Under the pieces are notes generated by a model. That model had not been told where the DNA came from. It did not search any database and worked only from the letters and a program-made list of their open reading frames with translations. Shown one piece after another: positions 51,501 to 63,034 of a DNA stretch of 64,000 nucleotides (position 1 is the first letter of the stretch; the number at the start of each line of letters is the position of its first letter). Origin of the DNA: Moringa oleifera. Its lineage: Eukaryota; Streptophyta; Magnoliopsida; Brassicales; Moringaceae. Both the position numbers and the translations under genes were made by a program. Location: positions 48,501 through 112,500 of the forward strand of contig JAJFZO010000286.1 in assembly GCA_021397835.1 (NCBI GenBank), in the 5' to 3' direction.

Positions 51501-52631
51501 TTTACGTAGACATTGAATTCTCTAGACTGATCTTCTCGCATAATCTCAGCAAAGTGAAGGTAGGCATGAAATTGGGAGGTAGGATCATCACGAAGCCAAC
51601 GAATTACGAGGTAGTGGCTGCTGTTTTGCGGTGCGACCCCAGTCTGCATGACAACTGATGGTGTTTGGTAAACTGCAGGATCTTCGGAGTCGATTGTTTG
51701 AACTGTCCTTAATGGTACCAACTGCTGATCGAGGGTATATCCCAGTTGATATGGTTGCCGTTTGAATGTACCCACAGCAGCCAAGTCTTCAGAGGAATTT
51801 AAAGGTGACCAGATGCGATCATAAAGATCATCGGGGAACCTGTTCAGTGAGATAATTGTTCAAAGGATATTGGAATGTGATCTATTTTTATTTAACAAAA
51901 AAATGATACAGAAGTATCTCACCTGAAGGTTGGTTTAGTGGCTAAGTCACAGTTTACCCGTGCATGGAGTTTCAGTGATGATCCAGGCTCTGTCTTATAA
52001 GTATCATTGTTCAGAAGCCTGAGCTCTAACACAGATATAAAAGGTGTCCCTAAGTCTGTATTTACCAGACAGACATCTATTTTATCTGATGAGGGAACAT
52101 GTATCATTTCCGTTGTGAAGGGAGTAGATGCATCTTCTGGTGTCACTGATATCCAGAAATGAACTCCAAGATACAAGTCAAATTCTGGTACTAGCCTTTC
52201 TTTGTCATAGTTTCCATACAAGAAGCGTGCTCGAATCAGATAGTTATTACCTCTGCCCTGTTCTGGATTTAGGGTGTAACAGTTTTTCCTCCCACTGGGG
52301 AAGCTTTGAACGTTCCAGTACTGCTTTTCAAGGGTACTGGTATTGAATTCCGGTGATATGTCCTTACTTATGCCAGTGTCTATGAATTTTGCATCTGAAA
52401 CATAATCAATGCCAGTTGTGTCATCTTTGTAGCCTGAACCTTCTGGTAGCCCACAATCTATGCTAATGAAACCTGAAAAAGAAAAACACGTTTTTAATCC
52501 TCTTGGACAAACTAGTTGAAGGAACTAAAAGTGGTTGAGAGTAGCAAACCTAATTGGTCCTGGGCATGTACCAGAACTGTCAGAGCAAAAGCAACATGAA
52601 TTATGGCAAACAAGCAAGGCTTGTTAACCAT
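48508..52631 (-). CDS. Malectin-like LRR receptor kinase, predicted pseudokinase
   Basis: Thirteen exons: 52550-52631, 51923-52472, 51286-51839, 51003-51141, 50849-50920, 50687-50758, 50520-50600, 50118-50266, 49784-50019, 49524-49650, 49274-49336, 49016-49181, 48508-48889; 890 residues. Order: signal peptide (start [11 protein letters not shown]), malectin-like ectodomain beginning [18 protein letters not shown] motif, three 24-residue LRR exons, transmembrane helix ([19 protein letters not shown]), then a kinase-like domain. The glycine loop GKGVFG and Lys628 (AVKML) are present. However, the HRD motif is HGY (723-725), DFG is DYG (743-745), and eight activation-segment residues are missing relative to the neighbour. 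Phosphotransfer is therefore unlikely; it could still signal as a scaffold or decoy. An alternative upstream ATG lies at 52676. It is a tandem paralogue of the gene at 54048-57947, with the same exon structure. Confidence 0.9.
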
Positions 52632-54047
52632 CTCCGTTCTCCCTAAGCTGTACGGGTTGCAGATTGCAGACACCATTCTCAAATTAGAGGCACCAGAATT
52701 AGCAAGTTGCCCAAGTAGCACACTGTGAGAAAATATATAGTGAGATGAAGCAACAGAGTAAGACGGTAGCCCAGTCCTTAGGGAGGAATCTCTCGACACT
52801 AGAGCTCCTTGCCCTTTTGCAGTCATTCCATTCTTCCAAAGGGTACTTTGGGAAGTTACAACAGGTTACCATAGATGGACGACTGAGGCATGAAAGAGAT
52901 TCTTTCCCATTGAATATTTTTCTGGAAAATTCTCTTGTTGGAAGGCGAGTTCCAAAGTCACAATGAAACAGTAAAAGATAAACAAAGTTCTGCTTCCACT
53001 TGGTGGGTATGGGGAATAGAAATATTTCGAAATTGAAGGATTCAATGGTTTAATAATGCAATAAGATATTTTGATCTTACGGGAAGAAAGAAGAATTATT
53101 TTTCTTACAATTTGAGGACTATGTCAATCAAAAATTGCTCGTATTTGAGTAGCTGACTTGAATGAGTTTCAACTCTTGTCTGCTTCATTTATTGTCAGCA
53201 ACAGCAGCATTTTAGCATCATGGTGATAGCAGATGCTTACTCTTATTGTTGTTGATTATTCTCCCAAAGATGTCTGAGAATAACTTAGCCTTGTCTTCCG
53301 TAAGCCATTAGCAGTCTAACTAATAACAAAGCATATGGTACTCAAATTTACTCAAGTCAATGAGCAGCTGATCTTTGCCAATTGGGTTTATTCCTACAAG
53401 TTTCTGATTTAGTAACCAGATAAGCCACGAAGAAATTGAGCTCATTGTTAGCAATTCAGATAATTTGTTACAGTAGAACATGACATAACTAAGTTTAGAA
53501 CAAAAAATCTAGATCCAAGCAGCACCTGGGAAGAAAGTGCAAGCAACTGAATTTCTTAGCTAAAACTTTTATAATTTGACTTGTATCCTTGAAAGTTCTA
53601 GGAATTTCAGAATTCTTTTAATATTCTACGTAATTGATTGCTTAGTTTGATATATTAGAATTCTTTCGATATTTGTGAAGTGACGTTGCACATGGCGACT
53701 TGTTAAAACTTCTGATAGAAGAAAAGTATGTGTTTGACTAAAAATAATAGCCGTTTTCTCTTGTAAAAAGAAAAGATGCAAGAGGCTTCTGACTTTCTGA
53801 TAATTATAATTAAAACAGTCGATAAAGCGATTTCAAACTTAATGCAAAAGTAACAGTGTTTACAACACAAACTAAATTTAACATCTGAGCTAAATGCCAC
53901 ATGGTCAGTAGTATTGAAACAGGTTAAGGATCAACTGAAACAATGAGGCTTTGTTTTAAAAGCTATACATTAAGTTGCTACCAGCTCTATCTAGCTGCAG
54001 CATTCTTAACCCAGGAAGGCAGTAGAACTTCAAAAACTTTAAGAAAT
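52632..54047. other. Spacer between tandem receptor kinases
   Basis: Promoter and leader of the pseudokinase gene and 3' flank of its sister. No gene or recognisable element is seen. Confidence 0.6.
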
Positions 54048-57000
54048 TTATCTGGGTCGGGGACTTAGTTCTGTGGAAAGAGTCATGGTCATATCAACAA
54101 AGTCTTTTGATTCAACTTCACGAGTCTTCTGCGTTCTTGCTTTCTCAGCTGCCAAACACTCCTTCAGTTCCCTCACCACCTCAGTCATGGTTGGCCTGTC
54201 ATTAGAGGTTAGAGATATACAAGCCATAGCTACTTCAACTGCTCTCCAGGCTGAATTATTGTCAAAATCCCCATGTAATCTTGGATCAACAACGTTTTCG
54301 ATATCACCTTCTACAAGCATGGAGCTAACCCATTGACTGATATGAATCTTGTCATTGGTTTTTGCAACAACAGGTCTGCTTGTGATTATCTCCAGGAGAA
54401 CAACCCCAAAGCTATACACATCACTTTTCTCTGTAAGCCTGTTTGATATGTAATATCTGCAAACAGAAATGTTATAAGTTCACAAGTATTGCTAAAAGAT
54501 CAAGAAACTTTGTTTCTTCGATTGTATCCCAAAATTTGTGAGATCTTTGTTGATTGAACAGAAAGTCAGTTGAATTGGAAGGACAAGTATCCTTGAATAA
54601 AGACACTTACTCAGGGTCTAGATATCCAGGAGTGCCTGCAACAATTGTTGAGACATGAATGTCACCTTCAACAGGAAAAGTTCTTGACAACCCAAAATCA
54701 GCTAGTTTGGCTTCCAAGTTTTCATTTAATAAGATATTTGTGGCCTTGACATCTCTGTGGATCACGTGTGGCTTGCAACCATTGTGCAAGTACTCCAATC
54801 CTACAATTTGGATTTTATTTGTCAGTTCATTTTCAGCCACAAATGGATAAAATAGAAAAGCAGAATAATCAAGGAATGGAAACACAGATGCTCATTGATC
54901 ATTAACCTTGTGCAACCTCTGTGATGATTTGTAGTCTGCTTTCCCAAGTTAAGATATTAGTGCAGCTCTCTGCATCAATACGAAATAATGGTCAAACATG
55001 GATGCTCATTTCATGATAAAAGATTTTTCCATCACATGGATACTAACCTGATAGATGCTCTGCTAAGTTCTTAGCCATGTACTCATAGACGAGCCCCATG
55101 GTGGTGTCCTCATGGCAAAATCCAACAAGACCAGTCAAATTTCTGTGATGAACTCTCAACAGGAGTTCCACCTGTGAAAACCACACTAATATTAGTACTT
55201 CATAGGTACAAATGAGCTCCAAGCACATTACTTCATTCGGAATGCCAAATTAGATACCTCTGCTCGAAACTGCTTGTACCCTTGAACTGAAGATGGAGAG
55301 AGCATCTTCACAGCTACTTCTGTGCCATCTAACAAGCCATAATAAACTGTGCCGAATCCCCCCTTACCAAGAACTCTCTCAAAGTTGTTAGTAATCTTCA
55401 AGATCTCAGAGTATGTTAAGCATGGATTCTTTAATGCCAATGACAGATTTCTCTTGCTGGAATCAGTATCCACCCTCTTGGCTTTTCAAATTAATAAAAG
55501 TACATAATTTATTATCATCCAAAGATTCTGGGAGCTAAGAGATCAAACTTTCATATAAACTACCTTTACTAACATGGATGCTCATGGTCATACCTTGTTT
55601 TCTCCTCCTAAGGATCCATAAGGTGGTGGATGCTGCTATGAGGATGACGAACAATGAAACAGCGGATGCGACCACAGGAACAAGAAATTTCTTCTCTTTC
55701 TTGCATGAAAATGATGCACAAAGATCTGGATTTCCTCCAACACTTGAATATGTTGATGCAGTCAATGACGAGAATGAGATGAGGAATATTAATGGGCTAC
55801 CCAAAAGTAACCAAATGCAATGGGCTGAAGCACCAAAAATCAAGCAGCGAGAAAAAAGCAAAAGAAAGAAGATAAAACACAAGCCTACCTTAATGCTAAA
55901 GAACCATTATTTTTTCTTTCAAGGAGTTCATTTGGAACTGAACCAGTTAGGCGGTTCCCATATAAGTTTCTGCATAGCCATAGCAAATATGATCATTTAG
56001 TACAATTAATAGATTATCAGTGGAAGTTGCAATTGTTAGTTTAAGTGTAAAGCAACTTACATCTCCTTCAAGGCCATTAGTTGAGATAGAGAAGTAGGCA
56101 CTGTCCCATTCAAGTTATTATTGGATAAGTCCCTGAAAATTTCAGAGCAGAGGTAAGCCAACTTGGCGGCCATCATTAACAGGGTTTTGACTTATTTAAT
56201 TTCAGTTTAGTAAGAAACCGAGATACTTACAGATACTGCAAGTGGGTGAGACTGGAGATTTCAGGAGCTATAGGCCCAGTTAACCCACTTGAAGACAAGT
56301 TCCTGATTTAATTGTCAACAAACCTTACTAATTAAAAGTAAGATAGCATTAAATGGATCACTTGACACTTCAAGACAGAAAACTTACAAGGATGTGATTC
56401 TTGGTGGTTCGCTATGGTTGTAGCTGCAATTAAGACCATCCCACATGTAAGCTTGAGGGGCGCATGGATCTCCTTGCCAGTTCCTCTTAACTCCATAAGT
56501 CGACTTGATTTTCTTGATAGCATCAACTGAAATTTATGCAGATTTAGTAAGTTAATTTAATTCATGCATTCTAGGATAAGCCATGGTACACTAACAATGT
56601 AAAGCAGAAGATGCCTATTGCACTGAACATACCATCTTTTTGGTCTGTCTCTAGGAGTAAGAATTCTTTCACCGTGTAAATCTCAATGGCGTTAAGGAGG
56701 GGAGGCAGAGTTGAACTTTCAGTCTTGTGGATTGAGAAATCATATTGTCCGTTTTGGGGCCTCAAGGCTGATGGGGTGAATACAGTGGTTGTGGACAGGT
56801 TACTAGGGCTGAAAGGTCCGTACCAATGCTTGCCATTGTAAGAAATGTTGAACTCTCTGGACTCGTTGGCCTTTAGCTCTTGAAGTTCAGCGAAGTGCAT
56901 GTAGACATAAAACTGGGAACTGGTATCATTGGGCACCAAGGAGAAATCCATGGACCGACTGCCATTTTTGGGTGAGGCAGCAGTTCTCATGGCAAGCTGT

Positions 57001-57947
57001 GGTGGCTGGTAAACGTTCTGTGTATTGATGGCAAGCGAGGTATTTAACTGTGTCCACTCCGCGAAATTGAAGGGTATCCAGGTACGATCGTAATCATCTT
57101 CATCAAACCTGAAGAATTGCTTATCAACTAAGCGAGGGGTATATACATAACGAACTGGACAAACATTTTGGCTCTTAAAAGCTTTTGAGAGAAAGGCTGA
57201 AAAAGAAAGCCTCACCTGATTGTTTGATTAGTCATTGAACCCATGTCCAACCTCAAGAAATGTTCCAGGGATCCCGTTGTAGTCGTGTAAGTCCTATTGT
57301 TCAAAACCCGTAGTTCTAGTGCTGATATGAAAGGTGTACCAGTTTTTGTATCAACAAGACAGATTTGTAAATGATTTGATGAGATCACATGAATGATCTC
57401 CATGGCCACAGGAGTCGACACATTCTGCAATGCCACCGATCCCCACAAATTAGGACCCAGATACAGATCAAACTTTGGTAGTTGTTCTTGCCCATCATAA
57501 TTTCCATACAAGAAAGTCGCCCTGATCAGATACTGATTGCCTCTTCTGAGATTCAGCCTGTAACAGTTTCTGATCCCATCTGGGAAGCTTCTGACATTCC
57601 AAAACTGCTGCAGAAGATTATCTGTTCTGAATTCAGGTGAGATGTCTTTACTTATCCCCGTATCGGTGAAATCAGCATCAGAAATGTAAGTTATGTTGGT
57701 TGTTTTCTCAGTATAGTTGGAATTTCTTGGTAATCCACAATCTAAGCTAATGAATCCTGTGAGATAAAGACAGAGACACAGACAAACAGAAGGAGAGTCT
57801 TCATTACATGCTCACTGAGCACATAAAACAAACAGTTTTCAGACATGAAATGCTCAAACCTGATTGATCATCTTGGGTTTGGACCAGAGCTGCAACAGCA
57901 AACCCTCCAAGTATAACGAAGAGAAAATAATCAAGAATCCCCATCAT
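54048..57947 (-). CDS. Malectin-like LRR receptor-like Ser/Thr kinase
   Basis: Thirteen exons: 57860-57947, 57216-57756, 56633-57108, 56388-56526, 56231-56302, 56061-56132, 55889-55969, 55594-55742, 55258-55481, 55048-55171, 54907-54969, 54611-54800, 54048-54456; 875 residues. Order: signal peptide ([20 protein letters not shown]), malectin-like domain starting [16 protein letters not shown] motif, LRR exons, transmembrane helix ([19 protein letters not shown]), intact kinase with GKGGFG, Lys598, HRDVKATN (Asp693), DFG (711-713) and [10 protein letters not shown]. It belongs to the plasma-membrane LRR-I family (relatives include IOS1), often tied to immunity or symbiosis; its ligand is unknown. 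A second in-frame donor (55564) could add ten juxtamembrane codons. The ATG at 57995 is possible but would place a charged segment before the signal peptide. Remembered syntenic counterpart: At3g21340. Confidence 0.94.
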
Positions 57948-60261
57948 CTCCTTAATCTGGTTTCTTCTTACCCAGGAGAAAGAGGCAGCAAGCAATTATC
58001 ATCTTGAAACTAATTCGGACGCCGACCGCCCATAAAGAATTCCAGTCTTTCACCCACTTTCGCCGGCTCCCTGTTTCCTGTATCTATAAATATGATAATC
58101 GTTGCTTTCAACAGGTGGATTATCTTATGATTCTGCCTAAACTTTCTTGCTCTATAACTATTTTGATGTGCCTGCAACATTTTAATTTTGAGCTCAAACT
58201 TTTCAAAGTCAATAAAGAAATGGCTAGCCATCAAATCTGCCCAGTTCAACCTGGACCATAGCCCATAGCATAAAAATCAACGACTTCATTTTCTGAAGGT
58301 AAACTTTGGGGGAAACGTCCTTAAGCAAGATACCCCTACGGCTAACAGGCTTGTTTGTGACTTTTCAGCTTGAAGGACTGCAAAACCATTGACCTTTTAA
58401 GTCATCGTCCATTTAATTAACTTTATTTTTAAAATAAAAATAAATATTAAAAAACTTTCATTTTTTATTTTTAAATTATTTTAATTTTAATTTCATCATT
58501 TTAATTGCTTTAATTTTATATTTATAATTTTAAAATACTTATAATATTAAAAAAATTTAAAATTTTTGGTGATGATTGTTTGAATATATTTTCATATTCA
58601 CATAAAATTACAAGTTAAAATTTATTATATAATATCTCTATTTTGAGTATTCATAATTTTTTAATATTTTTAAACAAAGTTTAAATTTATTCTAATTAAA
58701 TATTTATATACATAATTAAGATAATTAAAATGATAAGATTTAAATTAAAATTCGCAGAAAATTTTTGGTTTACTTATATTTACCTTTAAAATAAATTGAT
58801 TTTATATTATTGTCATAAGACTTAATTATAAATATGTCTCTGTAGTGTGGCATTGGTGGGTATGTCCAACTAAGCAATGAGTCATTGGTTATGGAAAGGA
58901 AAAACCAATTTACAATGTTTATACTGGTGCAAATTCAATTTACAAAAAATGTCTTTCTGTAAAATAATTTTAAGTAATTTTTTAAAAGTTAATAGATAGA
59001 TATTTCAAAATTTAGAATTGGAGTGAACGGTTAAAGGGAAAGAGACCTATTGCATGAAGTGATTAAAACACTAATTAATAATCTCTGACAAACTTTGCCA
59101 AGTTTACCAGATTTCAATCCATTTTTATAATTTGAATATTAATCAAATAACACTGTGGTCAAGTACTATCTTACAGTTTAAATTGTATCTATTTTAGCTG
59201 CTTGTATAGCAGAAAAAAACTATGGGATCATATTTTTAATATTACTTAAATATATAATAAATTTGTAATTATTTATTTTATTAAATTTTCATGTATTAAT
59301 ATTATTTGAAAATATCAATAAAAATAAATTAATAACATATCCTAAAACATGTTCTCCATAAAATAAGAAAACAATTGTTGCACATTGAATTTTATATTTT
59401 AGTCTCCCTCTTGGAATTATTCTTTTAGAAAATATATACCAAATATATTTTTTAATAAACATTTTATTTAATAATTGAAAGAACTTCTAACCTTGCAATA
59501 TCAAAGAAATTAAAAAATTTTTGATCTTTTTGTATATTAAATCTTTTTGCTAGGGCCCTTGGAGATTGAGCTGAGAATAATTTGGGGTACATGGGATACT
59601 TCCATTGGGCTTATTGTGAACTAAGATAATTTCAAATCTTAATTTTTTACCCACAATGAAGAACTGAATATGTATTATTTTTTGAACACCAAGATATATA
59701 TATAAAGCATAATTGGACATATGTCATATATATACAAAATTGATGTAGAACACAAAGATTCATGGATTTAAGACTTCATAGATTTAAATTTTACATGATT
59801 ATGAGTATTCTTAATCTTAATTTTCATTACTAATTTTGTTGTCTGATTATCTCTAGGTTAACATAACTATGTTCGTAAGGTCTCATGAATTAAATAATTA
59901 ACTGTGTAATAAAATTTAATAATTAAAATATTTTAAGTATCAATATAGTTAGTATATAAAAAAGTAAAGACTATAATACTTATTCAATATTAAAAACTTG
60001 ATGGACTACTCATTGCACTAACCATTTTTTGCAAATCAAACATACTTGTAATGACTCATAGTTTTGTGAAGTTGAAATCTTAAAAATTAAGATTAAAATA
60101 TAAAAGTATTTGAAATGTTAGGAAAAATAAGGTTTTTTTTTAAGAAAAAAGTTGACAAGTAGTTTTTGATGGTTTATCATTAAGTCGTCTTAAACATTAA
60201 GTGAAATATAAAAATCATCTTGATCTAATCGACCCCAAAAAAAATGTCTTTTTAAAAATTT
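57948..60261. other. AT-rich subtelomeric DNA, gene-free
   Basis: Includes the promoter of the last receptor kinase (about 57948-58400), then strongly AT-rich sequence (58420-58800 and 59200-59540 especially) with no supported genes or recognisable elements. Confidence 0.6.
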
Positions 60262-60545
60262 GAAGATTTAGGAATTAAAGGTTTTATGGGTTTAGGTTTT
60301 AAAGTTTAAGGTTCAGCAGTCTAGGATTTAGAGTTTCGGTGTCACTTCAAACCATTAAGAATTTTAAATTTGTGGTTTTTGATTTATGATTATTTTGTGT
60401 GACTTCGTGTGAATATAACTTTATGATTCTGTATGTGTATGATATTGTGATTTTATTTGTTTAGGATTTAGGGTTTAAGGTTTATATTTTTCAGGTTTAA
60501 AGTTTAGAGTTTTAAAATTTAGGGTTTAATGTTTAAGGTTTAAGT
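60262..60545. repeat. Interstitial degenerate telomere-like repeats
   Basis: Two clusters of diverged TTTAGGG-type heptamers (about 60262-60335 and 60461-60545: GGGTTTAGG, AGGATTTAGGG, TTTAGGGTTTAATG) separated by ordinary sequence. They lie about 1.4 kb proximal to the main array. Confidence 0.7.
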
Positions 60546-61917
60546 TGAACTATAATTATATAATAACTAACTAAACGTAAAGATAAAGTGAAAACGTAAA
60601 AATCATAATCATGAAATACCTTTATGATATTAGAATACTTTTCATTGCATAACCATCGTATAAGTAAACAAACAAAACGTCAAGTTAACTGTACACCAAT
60701 TGTGATTGATGAAATTTCACTACTATTCTCATTTAATAAATTTGATCAGTTCGGTTAAAAAATTTCTAAAAACCAAATTAACTGAATTTTTTTTTAAAAT
60801 TAAAATCAAACGAATACTTTTTTAAAAAAAAAATGATTAAATCGAAGAAATCAAAATTTTCTTTAAACCCAATTTTTATGTTTTCAACTTTTAAGCTACT
60901 TTAAATCTTGAACAATAATCTACAAATCAAATATACATTAGTAATAACAAAATTTTCTTATCTATTTCATTAATGATATCTTTTAGATAAAATTTACAAA
61001 TCAAATTTGCCCCAATATCAACTCTATAATTTAGAAGTCAAATTTTCTTATACATTAATAAAAACTTGCTTATAGAATGTAAAAATTTGTAATTATGAAA
61101 GATAAATTCTTGACGCCAAAAGACTGGTACATGATACATCAACATTCAACAAGTTCATAAAGAGAAAATCTCATTGGAGTTGCAATCCTTGTTTTCTTCT
61201 ATTTTGTCTTTGGCTCCTTACAAAAGTCTTCTTCAATCAATCAAAAGGCTGGCAAAGCAAAATGACAAAGTGTAAAGATGTCCAAAAGAAAATAAGTGCA
61301 TTCTTTTAAATTATCAGTAAAATTCTCATACGTTAAGTGTGAGGTCAAAATAATTGCATTAGATATTAAGAGAAAAGGAATGATAAAAACCTACCCAAAG
61401 AAAGCTCCTCCCAAATCAGTTGACATGGTATTGCAAAAACATTAATAACAAGCTTATGTTTAGATAATATCCAAGCTTTTCCTATAGTATCTTATTTGCC
61501 TAATATATATTTTTATTTTTTATGGTTGTACAAGAAAAATCAAGAAGTAAGGATCAATCCACTACTAAAATCTTAACTATATGAGATATGAAACTAATGA
61601 AAATAAAATAAATTCCCTTGAATTATACACTAATCAATCATAGCATCCAATGCAATTTTTGACAAATATATAAAACATATAATCATATTTGTTATTAAGA
61701 AAAGTGTTATCAAGCTTATCCAATAAAGATTAATAATTAAAAAAATAAAATAATTAAATTAATAAATTATTTACCCATATAAAGTTTTCCAAGCTCATCC
61801 TAAGCCTTCTCAATGATATCAAAACATATGGAGATCCACATAACCAACCTTGAGCATAAATAAGGAGTTGTATAAGCTTAAGAGTCAATGAACTCTTATA
61901 TGCATCAAGTACACGTC
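60546..61917. other. AT-rich spacer between telomere-like blocks
   Basis: No repeats or genes recognised. It separates the interstitial block from the terminal array. Confidence 0.6.
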
Positions 61918-63034
61918 ATTTGGGGTTTGAGGTTTGGGGTTTAAGTTCTAAGGTTTAAGGTTTAGGGTTTAGGCTTTTAAGGTTTGGGATTTAGAGTTTA
62001 GGGTTTAAGGTTTAAGGGTTTAGGGTTTAAGGGTTTGGGGTTTAGGGTTTGAGGTTTAGGGTTTGATGTTTTAGGGTTTAGGGTTTTAGGTTTCAGGGTT
62101 CAGGGTTTAAAGTTTAGGGGTTTAAGGTTTGGGGTTTTAGGGTTTTGGGTTTCGGGTTTAGGGTTTTGGGTTTAGGGATTAGGGGTTTTGTGTTTGGGGG
62201 GTTTAAGGGTTTGGGGATCGAGGATCGAGTTTTAGGTTCCAGGTTTAGGGTTTAGGGTTCGAGGTTCGAGGTTCGGGGTTCGAGATTCGAGGTTCAAGGT
62301 TTAGGGTTTAGGGTTTAAGGGTTAGGGGTTAGGGATTAGGGTTTAAGGGTTATGGGTCAGGGTTTAGGGTTTTAGTGTTTAGGGTTTTGGGTTTAGGGTT
62401 TTAGGAGTTAAGGTTTAGGGTTTAGGGTTTAGGGGTTAGGGTTTGGGGTTCGGGGTTCGAGGCTCGAGGTTTGAGGTTCGAGGTTTTAGGTTTTTGGGGT
62501 TTAAGGTTTGGGGTTTTAGGGTTTAGGGTTTGAGGTTTTAGGGTTAGGGGTTGGGGGTTTGGGGTTTAGGGTTTCAGAGTTAGGGTTGAGGGTTGAGGGT
62601 TTGGGGTTTAAGGGTTAGGGTTGAGGGTTGAGGGTTGAGGGTTGAGGGTTCAGGGTTCAGGGTTAAGGGGTTAGGGGTTGATGGTTGAGGGTTGAGGGTT
62701 GAGGGGGTTAGTGGTTTAGGGGTTAAGGTTTTGGATTTCGGGGCTCGGGGCTTGGGGCTCGGGGTTGATGGTTGAGGTTTGGGGTTTGGGGTTTGAGGGT
62801 TTTGGGTTTGGGGTTTAAGGGTTAGGGTTGAGGGTTGAGGGTTGAGGGTTCAGGGTTCAGGGTTAAGGGGTTAGGGGTTGATGGTTGAGGGTTGAGGGTT
62901 GAGGGTTGAGGGGGTTAGTTGTTTAGGGGTTAAGGTTTTGGATTTCGGGGCTCGGAGCTCGGGGCTCGGGGCTCGGGGCTCCGGGCTCCGGGCTCCGGGC
63001 TCAGGGCTCAGGGCTCAGGGCTCAGGGCTCAGGG
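61918..63034. repeat. Degenerate telomere-variant mosaic
   Basis: Heptamer-like units related to TTTAGGG but dominated by variants: GGGTTGA runs, GGGTTCA, GGTTCGA and GGGGCTC forms. It contains a duplicated segment of about 155 bp (62601-62760 and 62808-62963, offset 207 bp). It ends with a graded series of exact heptamers, 62951-63034. Confidence 0.9.
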
